From NCBI GenBank assembly GCA_024233005.1, contig JACKQE010000010.1, forward strand, positions 62,001 through 126,000: a stretch of DNA of 64,000 nucleotides, read 5' to 3'. The stretch comes from Akkermansiaceae bacterium. Lineage in GTDB: Bacteria; Verrucomicrobiota; Verrucomicrobiia; Verrucomicrobiales; DEV007. Under the pieces are notes generated by a model. That model was not told where the DNA came from and did not search any database. It worked only from the letters and a program-made list of their open reading frames with translations. The translations under genes were made by a program, and so were the position numbers. The stretch's first letter is position 1, and each line of letters begins with the position of its first letter. This document shows positions 54,146 through 62,760 of this stretch, in pieces.

Positions 54146-55283
54146 ATGTCCCTGATCCTCGACCAAATCCAAGCCATCAATACCGAAGCCCTGAAAGCCC
54201 GTTTGGGTGAGCTCCGGAGGTATCTTTGACTTGGCAGGGATGCAAAAACGGGTCGCCGAGTTGGAGGCGACCATGGGGGGGGATGATTTTTGGAATGACA
54301 CCGAACGCGCCCAGCGCGTGTCGGAGGAATCCTCCCGGTTGAAACGCAAAATCGACCCCCTGCAGAAATTGGCGGTCCGGATATCCGATCTGGAGACTCT
54401 GATCGAGCTGGCTGCAGAGATGGGAGATGAGGAGACCGCATCCGAAGCCCTGCGCGACTATGCGTCGTTCTGCCATGACCTGGATGCCTTGGAACTGCTC
54501 ACCCTGCTCAAGGGGGAACATGACCGCAACAATGCCTTCCTGACCATTCATGCGGGGGCGGGTGGCACCGAGGCCTGTGACTGGGCCGAAATTCTCCTCC
54601 GCATGTACCAGCGATGGGCCGAAAACCATGGCTACAAGGCCGAACTGATCGATTTGCAGGAAGGCGACGAGTGCGGGGTCCGCTCCGTGACCCTGCGGAT
54701 CGAGGGCGAAAATGCCTACGGGTTCCTGAATGCCGAACGAGGCGTCCACCGCCTCGTTCGGATTTCACCGTTCGACTCCAACGCGCGACGGCACACCTCC
54801 TTTGCCAGCGTGGAAGCGGTTCCGGAATTCGACGATGATGACGGCGAAATCGAGATCGATGAGAAAGACATCGAAATCACCACCGCGCGAAGCGGTGGCA
54901 AAGGAGGCCAGAACGTCAACAAGGTCGAGACGGCGGTTCATCTGGTCCACTTTCCCTCCGGTATCCGCATCCGCTGCACCATCGAGCGCAGCCAGCACAA
55001 AAACCGCGCTCTCGCGATGAACATTCTGAAGGCCAAGCTCTACCAGATCGAGGAGGACCGCCGGTTGGCCGAGTCCGCCCGGCTGCATGGAGAGAAAGCG
55101 GACAACTCCTGGGGCAGCCAAATCCGGTCCTACGTCTTTCAGCCTTATCAGATGATCAAGGATCACCGCACCGGCCACAAGACCTCCAATATCCAGGAGG
55201 TTTTGGATGGCCAGCTGGATCCATTCATCGAGGCCCAGCTGCGCGGTCAGAAGGCGGGAGATGGCGATGCCGAAGAGGTGTGA
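54146..55283 (+). CDS. prfB: Peptide chain release factor 2, programmed +1 frameshift
   Basis: RF2 reads UGA and UAA stop codons. The gene begins at ATG 54146 and runs 27 codons to an in-frame TGA (54227-54229). The sequence there, C-GGAGG-TAT-CTT-TGA-C, reproduces the conserved RF2 autoregulatory site: an internal Shine-Dalgarno (GGAGG, 54216-54220), the slippery CTT, and the stop followed by C. A +1 shift at CTT continues as GAC-TTG-GCA-GGG to the stop at 55281-55283, giving about 378 residues. The tRNA-like recognition motif S-P-F is at about 207-209 and the catalytic G-G-Q at about 253-255. When RF2 is scarce, slow termination at the TGA favours the shift, so the protein controls its own level. 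Confidence 0.95.
54216..54230 (+). promoter_or_regulatory. RF2 programmed +1 frameshift site
   Basis: GGAGG (54216-54220), TAT, CTT, TGA (54227-54229), C. The spacing between the Shine-Dalgarno-like element and the slip codon is that of the classical prfB site. Without it, translation would stop after 27 codons. Confidence 0.95.
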
Positions 55284-55291
55284 TTCCCGTT

Positions 55292-55343
55292 GATCCCGGA
55301 CAGGCGCGCCGGTGGGTTCTCCCTGCGCGCCGGTGTCCGGATC
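55292..55343. terminator. Long hairpin between convergent prfB and RND genes
   Basis: GATCCCGGACAGGCGCGCC (55292-55310) pairs imperfectly with GCGCGCCGGTGTCCGGATC (55325-55343). The right arm reaches into the stop codon of the RND gene. No T-run follows on either side, so it may act as a bidirectional 3'-end barrier rather than a classical intrinsic terminator. Confidence 0.55.
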
Positions 55344-58300
55344 AGGAAATGTCCGTGGCCGCCTTTGTCAGGGCTTCCTCAGGGCTGTGGGGGTGAGGGG
55401 CCCGGCTCCGGTAGAGGGACGCGACATCCTCCCCGATCAGGACCGAGACTGGAACCAGGAACAGGGTGACAAAGGTGGCGAACATGACCCCGAATGCCAG
55501 CCCTACCGCCATCGGGATGAGGAATTGGGATTGGGTCGATTTCAGGGAAAAGAGCGGATAGAGGCCGGCGAAGGTGGTCAGGGAGGTCAGGAGCACGGCC
55601 CGGAATCGGGCGGCACCGGCGCCGGAAACGGCATCCCATACCGTGGCGCCTTCGGCGCGGCGCTGATTGATGTAATCCATCAGCACCAGGCTGTCATTCA
55701 CGGCCACCCCCGACAGGGCAATCATCCCGAACTTGCTCATTTCACTCAATGGCAGGCCGTAGAGATGATGCCCAATGACGGCCCCAATCAGGCCAAAAGG
55801 AATCGCCAGCATGACGTAAATCGGCTGGATGTAACTGCGGAAGGGAATGGCCAGCAGTACGTAAAGACCGAAAAGCACAAAGGCGTAACCGATGCGGGCA
55901 GCCCGGGCATCGTCCCGTTCGTCACGGGCTTCCCCTTCGAAGGTGTAGGTGACTCCGGGATACTTCGCGATCAGGCCATCCACAAAGGAGGCCAGACGGA
56001 GTCGGATGCCACCCAGATCGGCGTTCGATTTGTCCACATCGGCGCGGAGATTGACCGAGCGATTGCGGTCCACCCGCTGAATGCGCGGAAAACTTTTCTC
56101 CATCACAATGCCGGCGGCGGAAGCAAAGGGGATTTCGGTCCCATCAGCGGTCCGGACCCGCATGGAATCAAGGGTTGCGAGGGTTCGCCGATCTCCCTCC
56201 GGATACCGGAGCATGACCCGGATTTCATCCCGCCCGCGGCGGATGCGCTGGACTTCCTCACCATGGAAAGCCTGCCGGACTTGCCGGGCGAGGTCGTCCA
56301 CGGTCAGTCCGAACTGCCGGGCCTCCGGGGTGAGACGGAGTTGCAGTTCCTCATTGCTGTTGTCCACGCTGTCGGTGATGTCAAACACCCCGGCGTAGGT
56401 CTCCAGCTCCCCGCGGATCTGGTTGGAAATACTGATCAGGGTCCGGACATCCTGGCCATTGATCTGCAGATCGATGGGATCCCCCGAACGGAAAATTTCC
56501 GCGCGGAAGGTGAGTTCCTTGGCCCCGACGATATTGCCAATCCGTTGCCGCCAGAGGGCCGCCAATTCCACCGAGGAAACTGCCCTCGTGCCCAACTCGG
56601 GAGGCGTGACTGAGAAGGTGACTTCGCCCAAGTGGCTTTCCCCCTGGACCCCGCTGCTTCCGGAGCGCGACGTGGAGATGCCCTGCCCGCCGATGGAGGT
56701 GATAATGTCCTCGATGATCTGGCTGCCATCGCTGCCCCGGATGTCTTTCCGCATTTGCTCGGCGATTTCTTCAATGCGGAGAATCTGCGCCTCGGTGTAG
56801 GCATAGGGGGTGCCGTCCTGCAGCGTGACCCGGCAGCTGACCCGTTCACTGGGGACCGGCGGATACGGCATCCAGATGATGTGCCCCCCTTCGACATAGC
56901 CCCAGGTGCCGGCGGCCAGCAGCACGAAAAGTGAGGCCGTAAGATAGCGCCAGCGCAGGCTGGCATTCAGCAGGGGCTGGTAGCCTTTGCGGACAAACCA
57001 ATCCAACCCGGCGGCCACGAGGTTTTGAATCTTCAAAACCAGTTGGTAGGGCGCCGCCAAAATCCTGACCCACTTTTCGGGGAGGAATAGGCGCGCGATT
57101 TTGGCGATCCGCTCCCTCGGGTGGTGCGTCAGGTGGTAGGGAAGGATCAACTTGGATTCCACGAGGGAAAAGAAGAGGACCAGGATCACGATGCTGGCGA
57201 TGTCGCCCTGCCACCGGGAATGGTCATTGGTGGCGATGTATTTCGAGCTGAAGGCCAGCATGGTGGTGAGGACACCGAAAAGGACCGGAACGGCCACTTC
57301 CTGGGATCCCCGGATTGACGCCTCCACGCTGCCGAGCCCCCGGTTCTGCCAGGTGTGGATGTTGTCGGCGACGACAATGGCGTCATCCACCACAACCCCC
57401 AATACGAGCACGAAGGCAAACAGACTGACGATGCTGATTGAGATGCCCAGGAAAGGCATCAGGGCAATCGCCCCGAGGAAGGACACCGGAATGCCGAGCA
57501 CGACCCAAAGCGCCAGGCTGGTCCTCATGAACAATGAGAGCACAATGAAAACAAGCAGGCCGCTCGACCAGGCATTGGTCAGGAGGACATTGAGACGATC
57601 CCGGACAATGGTGGAGCGGTCGTTCCAATAGTCAATGCCAACGCCTTCGGGCAGCCGGGAGCGGGCGCTTTCGAGGTAGGCTTTGACCTCTTCCGCCAGC
57701 CGGATCGCGCTCTGGTTGCCTTCCCGCGCCACCGCGATGAACACGCAGGGCTTGCCGTTGTAGCGGGCTTCATAGGGATTCTCATCAAAGCCATCGTGCA
57801 CTTGGGCGACATCGGCGAGCGTGACGCGCTGGCCGGCATCGCCCGATTGGATCACGATTTTTTCGAAATCCTCCTGATTGTAGGCCCTTCCCCGGGTGCG
57901 GAGGACGATTTCCCCGCTCTCGGTTTTCAGGGTTCCCGCCGGCACATCGATGGCGGAAAGCCGGAGCGCGCGCGCCACAGAGTCGAAGGTCAGGCCATAA
58001 TTCTGCAGCGTTGCTTCATCGATCTCGATGCCGACCTCGAACATCCGGACTCCCTGCAACTCGGCATTGGTCACTTCCGGCAGCGTCACGATCTCGTCGC
58101 GGATGTGCTCGCCGAGTTTGCGCAGGTCGGTTTCTCCCAGATCTCCGTGCAGCACGACGGTGAGAACGGTGTAGAAAGGATCCGATGCCGACACAATGGG
58201 ACGTTCGGCATCGGCGGGAAACCGCGGGATGGCGTCCACCGCCAACTTCACATCATTGAGGACCTCCCGGAGATCGAACCCGCTTTGGGTTTCAATATTC

Positions 58301-58572
58301 ACCGTGCCTCCGGAATCCGTGGCATAGGAAACGATCTGCTTGATCCCCTCAATGTTGGCGATGGCTTCCTCGATGGGAATGATGATCGACTCCTCGACCT
58401 CCTCCGGGGTCGCGGCCCGGTAGGGGACCCGGACGGAAAGTTCATTTTGCGGGATTTCCGGGAAGACCTCGATGGGAATACTGCGCGAGTACAAGGCGCC
58501 GACACCGGCTGCGATGATCCCGATCATGAGCAGGTTGGCGGCGACGCCGTTTTTGGCAAACCAAGCGATCAT
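55342..58572 (-). CDS. RND-family inner-membrane efflux pump
   Basis: A 1,076-residue proton-driven transporter of the AcrB/HAE or HME superfamily. The first helix follows M-I-A-W-F-A-K-N-G-V, and two large periplasmic loops lie between helices 1-2 and 7-8. The fourth helix carries the proton-relay pair D396-D397 in V-V-V-D-D-A-I-V-V. It would form a trimer exporting drugs, lipophilic compounds or metals together with the adaptor encoded 12 bases upstream and an outer-membrane channel not present in the window. The methionine clusters and relay Glu of heavy-metal pumps are not obvious, so the substrate stays open. The stop lies inside the hairpin shared with prfB. Confidence 0.93.
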   Translation of the reverse strand: MIAWFAKNGVAANLLMIGIIAAGVGALYSRSIPIEVFPEIPQNELSVRVPYRAATPEEVEESIIIPIEEAIANIEGIKQIVSYATDSGGTVNIETQSGFDLREVLNDVKLAVDAIPRFPADAERPIVSASDPFYTVLTVVLHGDLGETDLRKLGEHIRDEIVTLPEVTNAELQGVRMFEVGIEIDEATLQNYGLTFDSVARALRLSAIDVPAGTLKTESGEIVLRTRGRAYNQEDFEKIVIQSGDAGQRVTLADVAQVHDGFDENPYEARYNGKPCVFIAVAREGNQSAIRLAEEVKAYLESARSRLPEGVGIDYWNDRSTIVRDRLNVLLTNAWSSGLLVFIVLSLFMRTSLALWVVLGIPVSFLGAIALMPFLGISISIVSLFAFVLVLGVVVDDAIVVADNIHTWQNRGLGSVEASIRGSQEVAVPVLFGVLTTMLAFSSKYIATNDHSRWQGDIASIVILVLFFSLVESKLILPYHLTHHPRERIAKIARLFLPEKWVRILAAPYQLVLKIQNLVAAGLDWFVRKGYQPLLNASLRWRYLTASLFVLLAAGTWGYVEGGHIIWMPYPPVPSERVSCRVTLQDGTPYAYTEAQILRIEEIAEQMRKDIRGSDGSQIIEDIITSIGGQGISTSRSGSSGVQGESHLGEVTFSVTPPELGTRAVSSVELAALWRQRIGNIVGAKELTFRAEIFRSGDPIDLQINGQDVRTLISISNQIRGELETYAGVFDITDSVDNSNEELQLRLTPEARQFGLTVDDLARQVRQAFHGEEVQRIRRGRDEIRVMLRYPEGDRRTLATLDSMRVRTADGTEIPFASAAGIVMEKSFPRIQRVDRNRSVNLRADVDKSNADLGGIRLRLASFVDGLIAKYPGVTYTFEGEARDERDDARAARIGYAFVLFGLYVLLAIPFRSYIQPIYVMLAIPFGLIGAVIGHHLYGLPLSEMSKFGMIALSGVAVNDSLVLMDYINQRRAEGATVWDAVSGAGAARFRAVLLTSLTTFAGLYPLFSLKSTQSQFLIPMAVGLAFGVMFATFVTLFLVPVSVLIGEDVASLYRSRAPHPHSPEEALTKAATDIS

Positions 58573-58584
58573 GAGGTGGCAGGA

Positions 58585-59847
58585 TCAGCTGCTTTTCTCC
58601 AAGGGCGGCGTTCCGGGAGGTTTTTTTCCGGGCGTCTCGGTCTCCGGGGCCACCCCGTCGATCGTCGGCACCACCCGGGCCCCGTTGGTGGGGTAGGCCA
58701 ACGGGGTCAGGCAGATCACATCCCCCTCCTTGAGCCCGTCCTTTTCCGCACTGAGGATGACATGATCCGTGTCGGACCACAGGGGCGTGACCTTTTTTCG
58801 GCGGATCCGGTTGTCCGGCTGGATCATGATGACCTCGCTGCCGGCCCGAACGGCCACCCGGGGAACCACGAAGACGTTCTTCAGTTCTTTTCCCTGGACC
58901 GCCGCTTCCACAAACAGGCCGATTTTGAGCGGGGTCGAAGCCGTGGGCGTGCGGCGGTAAGGATCGTCCACCTGGGCGACAATGAAGAGCTGCCGGGACC
59001 GCTGGTCGAGGGCTCCCTCGACTCGGACGATCCTGCCTTTCCATTGGCTTTGGCTGCCTCCGATATTTCCGGAGAGCAGGACTTCAGGGCCTTCACGGTC
59101 CGGGGAGGAGGGGGATTCTCCACGAAAGGTTTCCGGCAGATCGACGAACCCGAGTTGGGGATTGGTCAGTGGCAGGCGGACTTCCACGTAATCGACGGCA
59201 AAGGTTTTGCCCAGGGTCGTCCCCGGGGTGACATACTGGCCAAGGTCGACCGATTGCTGGAGGACCCGCCCCGCATAGGGAGCCCGGATCACTGTCCGCT
59301 CCAGATCTCGTTTGGCTCGGCCCAGTTCCGCCTCGGCGGAGAGCAACCGCGACTGCGCCTGGGCCAGCTGGGGTTTCCGCAGCGCCAGATCACTGGGGGC
59401 TCCCTTTTTTCCCAGCAATTTCCAGTTTTCCTCCGCGATCCCAGCCCGGGCAAGCTCTTCCTGGAGGGCGGTCTGGCTCTCGGTGACCCGGCTTTCCGAC
59501 ATCGTGACGGCCGTTTCGTAGTTCAGCGGATCTATCCGCAGGAGCACGTCCCCCTTCTCAAAAAAACCGCCATCCCGAAACTGGGGAGACACCTCCACAA
59601 TCGTCCCGGAGACTTCCGGAATGATCGTGGTCTCGGTCCGAGGCCGCACCACGCCGTTGGTTTCGATTTTGACCTGGTAGGACTGCGGAGCCAGTCGGGT
59701 CGCGAGCACCGGAGTGACCGTAGGAGGCACCGTTCGCTGCTGGATCGGCGGCGGGTGAGCCACCAGATCCCGATAGACTATCCAAGACCCATAGAGCACT
59801 CCCAGAGGCAGCAGCACCCGCAGGATGGTTTTCAGGAAGGAAGCCAT
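58585..59847 (-). CDS. Periplasmic adaptor (membrane fusion) protein of the RND pump
   Basis: A 420-residue HlyD/AcrA-type adaptor. An N-terminal membrane anchor (about 8-26) is followed by a lipoyl half-motif (G-T-I-V-E-V-S-P-Q-F-R-D-G-G-F-F-E-K-G-D). A coiled-coil hairpin (about 110-185, Ala/Glu/Leu-rich) and the second lipoyl half (V-I-R-A-P-Y-A-G-R-V) come next, then beta-barrel domains and a Pro-rich tail. It bridges the RND pump and an outer-membrane channel. Twelve bases separate its stop from the pump start, so they are co-transcribed. A fumarylacetoacetate-hydrolase-family gene ends 32 bases before it on the same strand and may belong to the same operon. Confidence 0.9.
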   Translation of the reverse strand: MASFLKTILRVLLPLGVLYGSWIVYRDLVAHPPPIQQRTVPPTVTPVLATRLAPQSYQVKIETNGVVRPRTETTIIPEVSGTIVEVSPQFRDGGFFEKGDVLLRIDPLNYETAVTMSESRVTESQTALQEELARAGIAEENWKLLGKKGAPSDLALRKPQLAQAQSRLLSAEAELGRAKRDLERTVIRAPYAGRVLQQSVDLGQYVTPGTTLGKTFAVDYVEVRLPLTNPQLGFVDLPETFRGESPSSPDREGPEVLLSGNIGGSQSQWKGRIVRVEGALDQRSRQLFIVAQVDDPYRRTPTASTPLKIGLFVEAAVQGKELKNVFVVPRVAVRAGSEVIMIQPDNRIRRKKVTPLWSDTDHVILSAEKDGLKEGDVICLTPLAYPTNGARVVPTIDGVAPETETPGKKPPGTPPLEKSS

Positions 59848-59879
59848 GGAAAAGGATAGGAGAGGGGCGCTTCAGGAAG

Positions 59880-60700
59880 TCACCATTCCACGGTGTTGAT
59901 CAACGTTCCAAGGCCTTCGATGCTGATGCGGATTTCATCTCCCGTCTGGAGGGTAAAATCGGAATCCGGCACCACCCCGGCGCCGGTCATCAGGTAGGCG
60001 CCATTGGGGAATTCATTCTCCTCATACAGCCACTGCGCCAGCTCGTTCAAACCCCGTTTCAACTGGCTGACGCTGGTGTCTCCCGCAAAGGCAAGCGCTT
60101 CCGCGCGGTAAATCTCCATCCGGATCGCCGCTTCGGGACCGGGCGGCGGACCCAGGATGAGGGCCGGTCCCATCGCGCAGGATCCACGGTAAACCTTGGC
60201 CTGTGGCAGGTAGAGTGGATTCTCTCCCTCGATGGAGCGGGAGGACATGTCATTGCCGATGGTCGCTCCGATGATCCGGCCCTGCGCGTTGATCGCGAGG
60301 GTGAGCTCCGGTTCGGGGACATCCCAGGTGGAGTCGGCCCTCACTCTGACTCCGCCTGGTGCCCCGGGACTTCCCCGGCGGTATTTTGAAGAACAATTCC
60401 GGGCGCGCCGCCCTTTGTAGACTTTGTCATAAAAAATGGCCTCCCGCGACTCTGCCTCCATCCGGGCCACCTGGCTCCGGTAATAGATCTCTGCGGCCCA
60501 GACTTCCTGGCTTTCGAGCGGGGCCGCGCGATAGTTTGTCAGGTCGGGCGGGGTGCTACCTGGACGAGGCTAATGCGGCGGCGAGCCACCTGCCGGGTCC
60601 GGGTTCTGGAAACAACGCGCCAACCTGCCTGGGGCGGTCTCCCGCCAGGTGTCTTCGTTGTGAATCAGGCGCCGGTCGGCAGACGGTAGAGTGCGGTCAT
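59880..60700 (-). pseudogene. Fumarylacetoacetate-hydrolase-family gene, 5' end frameshifted
   Basis: The last about 215 codons are intact: E-S-Q-E-V-W-A-A-E-I-Y-Y-R-S, A-I-F-Y-D-K-V-Y-K-G, I-G-N-D-M-S-S-R-S-I-E-G-E-N and P-Q-A-K-V-Y-R-G-S. These include the metal-site and fold signatures of the FAH superfamily. Upstream of a TAG at about 60570 the frame is broken. The N-terminus can still be pieced together by switching frame: ATG at 60700 giving M-T-A-L-Y-R-L-P-T-G, then R-L-I-H-N-E-D-T-W, then P-G-R-W-L-A-A-A-L-A-S-S. At least three single-base changes are needed. Restored, it would be about 273 residues, a normal length. Members cleave C-C bonds of diketo-acids. Either a recent pseudogene or indel errors in the sequence would explain this. 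Confidence 0.75.
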
Positions 60701-60851
60701 AGCGTGGCCAACGGTGGGATTTCGGCAGAATGCAAGGGGCGGAGCAGCGGGGAGGGGTTCCCCCGCTCAAACCCCGTTCGAATGGGATGGTGGCGGAAAT
60801 TTTCACGACTCGCGGATTGACGCCGGTGGCACTTGGGTGAATCTAAACGTC

Positions 60852-61640
60852 ATGAGAAGGAACGAAGTGCAGCCGTGGGCTTGATGGCCCTTTCTTTACG
60901 GCGCTTTGGGGGAACCGTGGGGGCTCTTCAGCCCAGGAGGCCCGGCATGCGCTGGTGATTGGAAACAATGACTACGCCAATGCCCGGAAACTGGTGAACC
61001 CCACCAATGACGCCAAAGTCATCGCCAAAAGTCTGACCAGCTTGGGCTTCGAGGTCATAAAGGCGCACCGACGCGGACTTGAAAACGATGAAGGCCGCCG
61101 CGGGAGTTCATCCAAACCCTTTCCATGACACAGCGTCGCTCTGGCCCCTTTATGCCGGGCACGGGGTTGAGGTCAAAGGCTGAAATCCGTCCTGATCGAT
61201 GCCGGATGGCGAGGAGTTTCAGCGCCGGATGAGACGCTTCCCCATGGACACCTTTGGTTGCGCGCGGCTTGAGCAGGCCGGAGCCTCGCTCAACATCCTG
61301 GTGCTCTCGATTGCCGCCGCGATGACTCCGTATTCCCGCCCTGGCGCGGTTCCGCCCGCGGCAGGGTGCGGGCTCGATGCCAGCTGACATGCCCCAGGGC
61401 ATGTCTATTGCTTCTCTCCACCACGCCCGTGGAAAAACGGCCGAGGACGGCGGACGGGGCCAGTCCTTATACCGGCTTTGGCGGAGGAGATCCTCAAACC
61501 GGGACAGGAGTTGGAGCGGGTCTTCAAGAATGTCGGAGCCCGGGTCGCCAAGTCGACCGAGCAGCGACAGGAGCCCTGGTCCAACAGCAAATTCTACGGC
61601 ACTTCCTCTTTAATCCGCGAAGGGCGTCACCCCGGATCCC
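60852..61640 (+). pseudogene. Caspase-like (peptidase C14) gene, multiply frameshifted
   Basis: Fragments of a caspase/metacaspase domain occur in the right order but in changing frames. They are R-H-A-L-V-I-G-N-N-D-Y-A-N-A-R-K-L-V-N-P (from 60947), N-D-A-K-V-I-A-K-S-L-T-S-L-G-F-E-V (61007), Y-A-G-H-G-V-E-V-K-G (about 61152) holding the catalytic His, and L-E-Q-A-G-A-S-L-N-I-L-V-L (61269). A damaged D-A-C-R-like cysteine segment follows (about 61308-61345), then P-G-Q-E-L-E-R-V-F-K-N-V and P-W-S-N-S-K-F-Y-G (to about 61600). Each change of frame fits a one-base indel. The N-terminal ATG at 60852 and a hydrophobic leader suggest export. As written, the gene cannot make a complete protein. Confidence 0.7.
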
Positions 61641-62760
61641 GTGCCGACCCGGTCAGTTCGGTCCTCCCGGCGTGATGAAGCCTGTGGTTCCCGCGCCAGC
61701 GGCCGCCACCACCCGCGTCGGATCCTCCCGGAACCCTCCCTTCCAAGCCCAATCCGTGGCGGATCCGGAGGCGTCGTCGCGCGTAAGTTCCCAAGTTGAA
61801 GCAGCTCTCCGCCAAGAAGAACGAAAATCACCGAGGAGGAGCGCTGGATCGAGGAGAACCAGATTCCGCCGCTTTTTCTGGAAAGTGCCGAATCCCTTCA
61901 TGCAGCAGCGCTCTGGGGGAGCTCTGGCCAATGCGTGCCTGCCTGCCTGGACAATCTGATGGCAGTCCGAGCCTTCCACAACGGGCGACCACAGTTTCGT
62001 GATTTATGGGAGAACTTCTCCTCCGGGGTCCTCTTGGCGGTGTGGAATGCCGACTTCACCGTGCTGGAAGGGGGAGAATGACTTCCAAGCCTATCGCCGC
62101 GCGCCCCAAAGTCCTGAAAGGCGATGAAACTACGTGGATCAAGCCCTCCGCTTTGCCGCGATCCAGAGGGCATTCTCTGCGTTTCGAACGGCCACAGCAC
62201 CTACGCCAAGTCTTCTCCGGAGGGATGGAACGCCTACCTCACCGCGATCCAATCTCGCCACGGGGAGGTTCTTCGGCGCAGCGCCCCGCTGGTGTCGAAC
62301 GGCGCCAACTTTGCTTCAGCGGCGACGGCATCATCACCGGCTATGGCTTCACGGAGGAGGATGATTACCTGTATGTCCCTCGACCGCCACACGGGCAAAA
62401 CCGTCACCAGCAATTGGTCAACCGTCCCAGCGCTTGGCTCCTGATCGGCAACGTCCTCCATGTCCGCACTACAACACGGATTACCAGTTCAGGTGGACTG
62501 ATGGCTGACGGAACGCGCGGGTTCTGGTCGGTCGGGTGTTCCGATCCACCCTGGCGTGCTGGCCGGGCTGATGAACCGCCGGATTTAAGGACTGGTGGAA
62601 AGGGGACTCTCCCGCGATGCGGGGAAAACCCTCCGGCGCGCCCATTTTCCCCGCCTTGCGGAAGGTGGTGGTGGGTTCCCGCGACCCCGCCGCCCGCTCA
62701 GGCAGCGTGCCATCGCCCAGTCCTCTTGGGCTCTCGTTCGCGAAGGTTTGTGGGTAAGGG
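61641..62760 (+). other. Frame-shattered continuation downstream of the caspase-like domain
   Basis: Protein-like pieces appear in all three forward frames but none is long. Examples are W-I-E-E-N-Q-I-P-P-L-F-L-E-S-A-E-S-L-H-A-A-A-L (about 61848-61915), D-Q-A-L-R-F-A-A-I-Q-R-A-F-S-A-F (about 62134-62181) and G-D-G-I-I-T-G-Y-G-F-T-E-E-D-D-Y-L-Y-V (about 62322-62378). They probably belong to the C-terminal part of the same protein, or to a following gene, broken by the same kind of indels. The family was not recognised. Confidence 0.4.
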
